NCBI GenBank assembly: GCA_009704605.1
Contig: WLDW01000039.1
Location: 1 to 6,992 of the forward strand
From: Actinomycetota bacterium
GTDB lineage: Bacteria; Actinomycetota; Actinomycetes; Actinomycetales; Microbacteriaceae
Reading direction: 5' to 3'
Length of the DNA stretch: 6,992 nucleotides
The position numbers and the translations under genes were made by a program. Positions 1 to 5,098 of this stretch are shown piece after piece (the stretch's first letter is position 1; each line of letters starts with the position of its first letter). The notes beneath the pieces are model-generated. The model was not told where the DNA came from. It did not search any database and saw only the letters and a list, made by a program, of their open reading frames with translations.

Positions 1-902
1 CCCTATCAATTCAGGTCCACCCAAACTTAGATCAGGCCAAAGCTGGATTTGATTTGGAACAGTCACAGGCAATTCCAATAAGTGATCCAAAAAGAAACTA
101 CAAAGATGCATCTCATAAGCCAGAAGGACTTATTGCCCTGACAAGCTTTCGAGCGCTTTGTGGCTTTCGTCCACGGACAGAGCTACTAACGGTCTTTACC
201 GAGTTTGGTAAATCTGAATCCGAGTTTGCTTCTTTAGCAACAGAACTCCTTTCTGAAGCCCCGCTAGAAAAAATCTTTGAATCACTGATTGAAAACTCGG
301 ATCTTTCCAAAAGATTTGTTCAGACCGTCGAAAGCTCCCAATCCAATCCAGTTGCCGCGAAAGCCAGGGAGCTAGTTGCGACACTACTTAAGCAATTCCC
401 AGGTGACACTGGGGCGCTAGTTGCCTTGATGCTTAACGAAGTTGCTCTAGAGCCAGGCGAAGCTATCTACCTACCTGCTGGTAACGTACACGCCTACCTA
501 TCTGGACTTGGGCTTGAGGTGATGGCTTCGTCTGACAACGTGGTGCGCGCGGGGTTAACTTCCAAGCACGTGGATGTCGCAGAAGTTCTAGCAATCGCGG
601 ATTTCAGCGAACTTGTGGAGCCAAGGCTTAGACCTAAGAAGCTAGCGGAGGGCTTGATTGAGTATCCGGTGGACAGCTCAGAGTTTCGCATCTACCGTGC
701 TGAAGTTTCGGGAAAGAACTTACTTGCCGATTTAGACCTGCCAGCTAGCGCCATGGTAGTTTGCACCGCAGGAGAGGTGGCAGTTAGCACCAGCCTGGAC
801 GAGCGCGAAGTGCTTAGTAAATCTGAGGTGGTCTTGGCCTCTGGGGCTAAGAAGTTGAGCCTGAGCGGCAGCGGAACAGTGTTTGTTGTTTTAGGAGACT
901 AG
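1..902 (+). CDS. manA: Mannose-6-phosphate isomerase, type I (5'-truncated by window edge)
   Basis: Interconverts fructose-6-phosphate and mannose-6-phosphate in the cytoplasm, the entry to GDP-mannose. The reading frame is open from the first bases, with the first whole codon at position 3, so the gene starts left of the window. The 299 visible residues compare with about 390-410 for the family, so roughly 95 N-terminal residues are missing. Zinc-ligand motifs of type I isomerases are all present: Gln and His in IQVHP (codons near 12-20), Glu in HKPE (near 117-125), and His in PAGNVHAYL (His codon 489-491). The conserved NVVRAGLTSKHVD segment with the active-site Arg follows. The C-terminal cupin-like part is short but ends normally at TAG 900-902. 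A TTG at 54-56 could be mistaken for a start, but family homology continues upstream of it. It is convergent with galE and overlaps it by 4 bp. Family assignment is firm. Confidence 0.95.
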   Translation, partial: LSIQVHPNLDQAKAGFDLEQSQAIPISDPKRNYKDASHKPEGLIALTSFRALCGFRPRTELLTVFTEFGKSESEFASLATELLSEAPLEKIFESLIENSDLSKRFVQTVESSQSNPVAAKARELVATLLKQFPGDTGALVALMLNEVALEPGEAIYLPAGNVHAYLSGLGLEVMASSDNVVRAGLTSKHVDVAEVLAIADFSELVEPRLRPKKLAEGLIEYPVDSSEFRIYRAEVSGKNLLADLDLPASAMVVCTAGEVAVSTSLDEREVLSKSEVVLASGAKKLSLSGSGTVFVVLGD

Positions 903-1858
903 CTAAGCGCCTTCCAGGCGCTATCGATTATCTCAACCAAAGAGTTCTTGGCTTTCCAGCCCATGATTTTCTCAATTCTGGAAGCATTCGCAATCAACCT
1001 TGCTGGATCTCCGGCTCGTCTTTCGACAACTTCATACTCGAAATTAATTGCTGTCGTTTCTCGAATCTGCTCCAGAACCTCAATGACGCTAGAACCAAAT
1101 CCAGTTCCAACATTAAAGGTGTTGAATTCGCGCTTGTCTTGTTCTAGATAATCGAGGGCTTTTATGTGAGCTTGGGCTAAATCAAGAACATGAACGTAGT
1201 CGCGGATGCAACTTCCGTCAGGAGTGTTGTAGTCCGAGCCATAGACCTTTGGCTTGGATTTATTATTTATAGCTTCAAACACAATCGGAATCAGGTTCAG
1301 TACTTGGGTGTCGGCCAAGTCGTCCCACCCGGCTCCTGCGGCATTGAAGTAGCGAAGGTTTACGTGTCTAAGACCCCAGGCGGTTTCGGCGTTAGCAGCC
1401 ATCCACTCACCGATGAGTTTTGTTTGGCCGTAAGGGTTTATTGGAGAAGCAGCTTCTTCTTCTGAAACAAGATCAACGTCTGGAATACCGTAGGCTGCTG
1501 CGCTGGATGAAAAAACCAGCTTCTTTACTCCAGCACTTTTCATGGCCAGAAGCAGGTTGGCCTGGCCTCCAAGGTTCTTATTGAAATATTTCTCGGGGTT
1601 TTCTACGGAATCGCCAACTCGCTTCAGGGCAGCTAGATGGATCACAGAATCCACGCTGTGCTCTCGCATTAGCGCTTCCAAGGCAGCCACCGCGGAGGGT
1701 TCAGCCAGGTCTATTCGGTAGCTGGTTAGGCCTGAAACCCTTGATTCTATGCCGGTAGAGAGGTCATCGACCACAATGACTTTGGTGCCTGACTCGGTTA
1801 GCAACCGCGCCACGTGGGACCCGATATAGCCTGCACCACCAGTAACCAGAACGCTCAT
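899..1858 (-). CDS. galE: UDP-glucose 4-epimerase
   Basis: Interconverts UDP-glucose and UDP-galactose using tightly bound NAD; a cytoplasmic extended short-chain dehydrogenase/reductase. The 319 residues are near the usual 320-340. Visible motifs: NAD-binding TGGAGYIG (residues 6-13), DDLSTG (31-36), HLAALKRVGDSV (74-85), the serine-rich SSSAAAYG (117-124) with catalytic Ser near 119, catalytic Tyr143 and Lys147 in YGQTK, RYFNAAGA (169-176), the PDGSCIRDYVHV substrate-site segment (213-224) and RRAGDP (280-285). The start is the ATG at 1858-1856; the Rossmann strand begins three residues later, so a later start is not possible. GGAGG directly abuts this ATG with zero spacing, poor for a Shine-Dalgarno site, while TATCCT lies exactly six bases before the ATG, suggesting a leaderless transcript. 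Other sugar epimerases share the fold, but the GalE-type motif set is complete, so the call is strong; substrate range (UDP-Glc versus UDP-GlcNAc) cannot be decided here. Confidence 0.93.
   Translation of the reverse strand: MSVLVTGGAGYIGSHVARLLTESGTKVIVVDDLSTGIESRVSGLTSYRIDLAEPSAVAALEALMREHSVDSVIHLAALKRVGDSVENPEKYFNKNLGGQANLLLAMKSAGVKKLVFSSSAAAYGIPDVDLVSEEEAASPINPYGQTKLIGEWMAANAETAWGLRHVNLRYFNAAGAGWDDLADTQVLNLIPIVFEAINNKSKPKVYGSDYNTPDGSCIRDYVHVLDLAQAHIKALDYLEQDKREFNTFNVGTGFGSSVIEVLEQIRETTAINFEYEVVERRAGDPARLIANASRIEKIMGWKAKNSLVEIIDSAWKALS
906..922 (+). terminator. Stem-loop just after manA stop (U-tract-less terminator candidate)
   Basis: A perfect 7 bp G+C-rich inverted repeat, AGCGCCT at 906-912 and AGGCGCT at 916-922, encloses the 3-nt loop TCC. 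It begins 4 nt after the manA stop codon. No T-run follows, so it is not a classical intrinsic terminator, although hairpins without U-tracts are often proposed as terminators in actinobacteria. On the other strand the same bases encode the last codons of galE, so the hairpin is also constrained by protein coding. Termination itself is inference. Confidence 0.45.
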
Positions 1859-1864
1859 CCTCCA

Positions 1865-1870
1865 AGGATA
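1865..1870 (-). promoter_or_regulatory. Putative -10 element of a leaderless galE transcript
   Basis: Read on the minus strand, TATCCT fits the actinobacterial -10 pattern TANNNT and is followed by six bases (TGGAGG) and then the galE ATG. This spacing would place the transcription start at or next to the A of the start codon. A -35 match at 17 bp spacing (CTGTCT) is weak. The alternative is a transcript from further upstream, using the abutting GGAGG as ribosome binding site. Confidence 0.45.
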
Positions 1871-1917
1871 CTTGCCCTCAATGACCCAGACAGGCCAGTA
1901 AAGCTGTGGAATTCAAC

Positions 1918-1947
1918 TTGACAAGACACCAATAACAGCGGTGTAAT
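1918..1947 (+). promoter_or_regulatory. Predicted sigma-70-type promoter of the whiB operon
   Basis: A perfect -35 hexamer TTGACA (1918-1923) is separated by 18 bp from TGTAAT (1942-1947), a 5 of 6 match to TATAAT. This predicts a start near 1954 and a leader of about 58 nt before the whiB ATG. It is the best promoter-like sequence seen in the window and reads towards whiB and the two genes behind it. Two extra signals sit inside it: the pentamer GACAC (1925-1929) and a 10 bp palindrome over the -10. Activity is inferred from sequence only. Confidence 0.65.
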
Positions 1948-1951
1948 TACA
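1942..1951. repeat. 10 bp perfect palindrome over the whiB -10 element
   Basis: TGTAATTACA reads identically on both strands and contains the predicted -10 hexamer TGTAAT of the whiB promoter. On the minus strand it presents the same TGTAAT towards galE. It could be an operator for a dimeric repressor or the centre of a bidirectional promoter. It could also be chance in an A+T-richer spacer; no partner site was seen in the rest of the gap. Confidence 0.5.
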
Positions 1952-1965
1952 ACAGTGAAAGTACT

Positions 1966-1987
1966 TGCCAGCTTCCACCGCCTGGCA
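1966..1987 (+). repeat. Inverted repeat in the whiB 5' leader
   Basis: TGCCAG (1966-1971) and CTGGCA (1982-1987) form a 6 bp stem around a 10-nt loop. The repeat lies about 12 nt downstream of the predicted transcription start and 24 nt before the whiB ATG. It could be a leader hairpin affecting translation or stability, or a DNA binding site with half-sites 16 bp apart. No riboswitch class is recognised in this short leader. Confidence 0.4.
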
Positions 1988-2011
1988 GCTTAGAGAACGG
2001 AACAGCACTAA

Positions 2012-2317
2012 ATGGAAAATCGCGGACAGGTTCCCGATAACTGGTTTATCGACCCTCTTCTTCTAGGTGTCTCAGGTGCCTACACAGACTTTGAACAAGA
2101 CCCACTTTCTTGGCAAGCAGATGCACTATGTGCGCAGACTGACCCAGAGGCATTCTTTCCTGAAAAGGGAGGATCCACCAGAGATGCAAAAAGAATTTGC
2201 ACCGGTTGCGATGTAAAGGCTCAGTGCCTCGAGTACGCACTTGCTAACGATGAAAGATTTGGTATTTGGGGCGGACTGTCTGAGAGAGAAAGACGCAAAC
2301 TAAAAAAGCGTGCCTAG
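2012..2317 (+). CDS. whiB2: WhiB2/WhmD-type iron-sulfur transcriptional regulator
   Basis: Small actinobacterial regulator carrying a 4Fe-4S cluster; in characterised relatives (WhiB of Streptomyces, WhmD/WhiB2 of mycobacteria) it acts with other regulators in septation and differentiation. The 101 residues carry the four cluster cysteines Cys40, Cys63, Cys66 and Cys72 in the C-X22-C-X2-C-X5-C arrangement, the WhiB turn GIWGG (84-88), and a basic tail (RERRKLKKR) for DNA contact. The AQTDPEAFFPEKGGSTR stretch (41-57) marks the WhiB2 subgroup. The start is fixed: an in-frame TAA directly precedes the ATG at 2012. The ribosome binding site is poor, only GGA ten bases upstream. Counted from the first cysteine, the N-terminal arm of about 39 residues, with an acidic and hydrophobic segment, is longer than I recall for mycobacterial WhiB2. 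It heads a probable three-gene operon with the membrane glycosyltransferase 27 bp downstream. Confidence 0.95.
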   Translation: MENRGQVPDNWFIDPLLLGVSGAYTDFEQDPLSWQADALCAQTDPEAFFPEKGGSTRDAKRICTGCDVKAQCLEYALANDERFGIWGGLSERERRKLKKRA

Positions 2318-2340
2318 CTCGCGCTTTGCGCTGAAAGCTA
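2315..2340 (+). promoter_or_regulatory. Hairpin between whiB and the glycosyltransferase gene, covering its ribosome binding site
   Basis: TAGCT (2315-2319, including the whiB stop) pairs with AGCTA (2336-2340), and GCGC (2321-2324) with GCGC (2328-2331) around a TTT loop. One base (C2320) and four bases (TGAA) form an internal bulge. An alternative stem is GCTTT (2323-2327) with AAAGC (2334-2338). The only Shine-Dalgarno-like bases for the next gene, GAAAG at 2333-2337, fall in the 3' side. A ribosome finishing whiB would open the structure, which would couple the two genes. There is no T-run, so it does not look like an intrinsic terminator. Confidence 0.4.
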
Positions 2341-2344
2341 ATTC

Positions 2345-5098
2345 ATGACAGCCAATGTTTGTGCAATAGTTTTAGCTCACGATCAACCACAGTTTCTACA
2401 ACGAGTTCTAGCAGATCTCAAAAACCAATCTGTAGCACCCACAAGAGTTTTGATTGTTGACACTTCCAAACAACTTGCAGCTTCGAGCCAAGGCTATGAA
2501 GTTTTAAAGCTTGATTCAAAAACTGGATTTTCCGCTGCCATTGAAAAAGCCGTAGCGCACACCAACCCAGAAGGGTTCTTGTGGATTCTGCACGACGACA
2601 GCGCTCCTGACTCTAAAGCTTTAGAAAACCTACTTCGTGAAGTAGAGCTAAGCCCATCGCTTGCAATTGCTGGACCAAAACAAGTCGATTGGGATAACCC
2701 CAGAATCATCAGACAGCTTGGACTTACCCTCACCCGAGGCGGGAAACTCTTCAGTCGAGTTCGCGGAGAATTCGACCAGGGTCAGCACGATAATGCCGAG
2801 GACGTGATGGCGGTTGGAACCGCCGGGGCACTAATCAACCTAGATGTTTACCGGGCCCTTGGCGGGTTCGATGCCAAGGCGCCGGTCTATGCGGCAGATG
2901 TTGACTTTTCTATTCGAGCCAGACTGCAGGGCTCGAGGGTGGCGGTTGCACCAAATGCCAAGATCTCTCACAAAATGCTGTCGATGCAAGGAGCCAGGCC
3001 GCTTCGCTGGCTGGGCATCAACCCAGCAACTGCGATTAGGCAAGCAGAGCTGCACCTAGCTCTAAGTTACGCAAACCCAGCTTTGTTTGTTCTGGGTTGG
3101 CTGTTTTTATTTCCGGTGGCGGTAGCCAACTCCCTGGTTTTGGGCCTCAGATCAAAAGCTCATGCAGTTGGCCCAGAGCTTGGTGCTGCGTTTTTGGTTT
3201 TTACCAACTTGGGAAGCGTGCTTTCGTCCAGATCCAAAATTGCTCAAACAACCACAGCCAAAATCGGAACTCTTTCGGCCTTGCGGGCAACTGGGCAAGA
3301 AGTTAGAAACGATAACAAAAAAGCCAAAGATGAAGAAGTCTCGACCAGGCTTCTTGCCACTCACGCCATGGGTGAAACCGAACTTTTGCAAGTTACACCT
3401 AACTCAGGCTTTATTTCCTCTGGTGCGATTTGGTGGGCGCTTGGACTACTAGCTCTAAACCTTCCATGGGTTCCAACGAATGTGGCTGTTTCCGGATCAG
3501 GCGTATTGCCACTTTCTTCTAACTGGTTAGAAATATTTGGCCAAGCTGGAGCTACCTCGCATTCAATTGGCTTGGGTTTTGTGGGGGCAGCGGATCCTTG
3601 GGTTTGGGCGCTAACGCTACTTAGTTCGCCACTGTTTTTCCTACCGACACTTTCTGTGACCTCGTTTATGTTCCTCGCCACCCCAATTGCATTTGCGGGT
3701 GCCTTTAAGCTTTCCGAATTGGTTGCCTCAAATAACTTGGTTCGGATAGTTTCATCACTGAGCTTTGCTTTGTGGCCAGCGCTTACGGTGGCAGTTTCAC
3801 AAGCCAAGTTCTCGCAGCTACTTGCAATTGCTTTGCTACCTTGGCTTTTATATTCGCTGGCTCGAGTGGCAAGAATTGGTCACAAGGACTCCACTCGTTT
3901 CCCACGAACTCACGTTGGGATAGCTGCCATCTTGCTGGCCATGATTGCCGCCAGCTCGCCGGTTCTGGGCGCGGTATTGCTAGTACTGGTGGCAATTACG
4001 GCGGTAGTTCGACCAAGCAAGATTGTGCCCCTGCTTTCTACAACCTTGCTAGCTATCGCTTGGTTCCTGCCACTAATAATCGAGCGCATCGCTTCGGGTA
4101 ACTGGCTGAGCTTGCTACTTGATCCTGGATTGAGCGTGCCGGATGGATTGGAAGCTAATTGGAAGCTTGCCTTTTTTGGCTTTGGGTTTGATGCCCTTAG
4201 CTGGGGACTACTTATAACTGTCCCAACGCTGATTTTTGCTCTACTAGCACTGCTAGCTCCGAAGCTTCGAAACACCCTGCCCCTGTGGGGCATTGCCTTG
4301 CTGGCTCTTGCAACCAGCTGGCTGGTAGTTGGAATTGATTTTGATTTAGGAAACGGCTCAAGCCTTGGAATAGACGCCACTTCTTTGCTTGGTCTATTTG
4401 GCTTGGCGCTTACTCTTCTGGTGGCTCATGTTGCAGACACTTCCTTTGTGCTTCGAGTTAGCGCGCTTGCCTCCGTTACCCTCCTTGGATTACTTCCAGC
4501 AGCTTTTCAATTGGTCACAGTTACCCCTCAAGTGACTTACTCCGATGGGCAAATAGTGCCTTCAATTATTCAAGCCGATGTAAGTTCTGGAAGTTATTGG
4601 AGAACCCTGCAGCTGGAGTCAACCAGTGAAGGTGGTTTAGTTGCTCAAGTTTTCACCGGAGCGGGAGTAAAGCTAAACCACATCTCAAGTGGTTACAAAA
4701 TTTCCAGCAACACGAACCCAGAAGTAAACCCTGAGTACCAAGAGCTTGGGCAACTGGTAGCTAACCTGGCCTCTGCTAACGGAGCAGAGATCTATCCAAC
4801 TCTGGAAAAGTTTGGCATTGGATACATTCTTGTGAAACCAGTTGATAGAAATCTTCAGCTCGCTCTTGATTCCACCAGAGAGCTCGAATCCATTGGGCTA
4901 ACCGACTATGGCCAATTGTGGAAAGTGGAGAACATTCCTGCCGGACTCCAAGCTACCCCGCTTGATTTTGGTTTGCTAAAACTTGGACAACTCGCCGTAC
5001 TTGCCTTGTTCGCTTGGTTTGCAATTCCTACAAGAACCAAGAAAAAGCGCAAAACCAAAGACAGCGATATTTTCATTGACTCCGAGGAGGCAAGCTGA
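2345..5098 (+). CDS. Large membrane-bound family 2 glycosyltransferase with polytopic C-terminal region
   Basis: Predicted to transfer sugar from an activated donor at the inner face of the membrane; acceptor and product are unknown. The 917 residues divide into a GT2 GT-A domain (about 1-235), a charged linker (about 300-345) and roughly a dozen hydrophobic segments (about 246-268, 360-376, 417-457, 468-507, 523-580, 618-697 and 702-722). An extracytoplasmic loop domain follows (about 725-870), then a last membrane span (873-895) and a KKKRK-type basic, cytoplasmic tail. GT2 signatures: AIVLAHDQP first strand, HDDS (83-86) as the DXD-like metal/donor site, GGFD (173-176), and ADVDF (184-188) in place of the common EDxDF. 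An in-frame TAA six bases before the ATG fixes the start. The EKFGIGYILVKP stretch (821-832) recalls the lumenal domains of GT-C-like membrane glycosyltransferases, an impression only. Its neighbours (whiB2, DUF5719-like, manA, galE) point to envelope polysaccharide work. The GT2 call is firm; the product is not. Confidence 0.85.
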   Translation: MTANVCAIVLAHDQPQFLQRVLADLKNQSVAPTRVLIVDTSKQLAASSQGYEVLKLDSKTGFSAAIEKAVAHTNPEGFLWILHDDSAPDSKALENLLREVELSPSLAIAGPKQVDWDNPRIIRQLGLTLTRGGKLFSRVRGEFDQGQHDNAEDVMAVGTAGALINLDVYRALGGFDAKAPVYAADVDFSIRARLQGSRVAVAPNAKISHKMLSMQGARPLRWLGINPATAIRQAELHLALSYANPALFVLGWLFLFPVAVANSLVLGLRSKAHAVGPELGAAFLVFTNLGSVLSSRSKIAQTTTAKIGTLSALRATGQEVRNDNKKAKDEEVSTRLLATHAMGETELLQVTPNSGFISSGAIWWALGLLALNLPWVPTNVAVSGSGVLPLSSNWLEIFGQAGATSHSIGLGFVGAADPWVWALTLLSSPLFFLPTLSVTSFMFLATPIAFAGAFKLSELVASNNLVRIVSSLSFALWPALTVAVSQAKFSQLLAIALLPWLLYSLARVARIGHKDSTRFPRTHVGIAAILLAMIAASSPVLGAVLLVLVAITAVVRPSKIVPLLSTTLLAIAWFLPLIIERIASGNWLSLLLDPGLSVPDGLEANWKLAFFGFGFDALSWGLLITVPTLIFALLALLAPKLRNTLPLWGIALLALATSWLVVGIDFDLGNGSSLGIDATSLLGLFGLALTLLVAHVADTSFVLRVSALASVTLLGLLPAAFQLVTVTPQVTYSDGQIVPSIIQADVSSGSYWRTLQLESTSEGGLVAQVFTGAGVKLNHISSGYKISSNTNPEVNPEYQELGQLVANLASANGAEIYPTLEKFGIGYILVKPVDRNLQLALDSTRELESIGLTDYGQLWKVENIPAGLQATPLDFGLLKLGQLAVLALFAWFAIPTRTKKKRKTKDSDIFIDSEEAS
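5085..5090 (+). promoter_or_regulatory. Strong Shine-Dalgarno site inside the end of the glycosyltransferase gene
   Basis: AGGAGG lies seven bases before the ATG at 5098 and within the last codons of the glycosyltransferase. Together with the TGATG stop-start overlap it fixes the start of the next gene and indicates translational coupling. It is by far the strongest ribosome binding site in the window. Confidence 0.85.

Noticed and set aside
54..902. TTG at 54 as the manA start
   Set aside because: The frame is open to the left edge and the upstream codons encode the zinc-site motif IQVHP, so the gene begins outside the window.
1190..1465. 91-codon plus-strand open frame
   Set aside because: Antisense to the substrate-site region of galE, with no recognisable motif.
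1859..2011. Riboswitch or small RNA in the galE-whiB gap
   Set aside because: The predicted leader is only about 58 nt and matches no riboswitch architecture I recognise; only simple inverted repeats are visible.
3361..3807. 148-codon minus-strand open frame
   Set aside because: Antisense to the membrane region of the glycosyltransferase, with low-complexity composition and no family resemblance.
3910..4380. 156-codon minus-strand open frame inside the glycosyltransferase gene
   Set aside because: It lies wholly antisense to a well-supported gene, shows no recognisable domain and has Ser/Arg/Pro-rich composition typical of a shadow frame.
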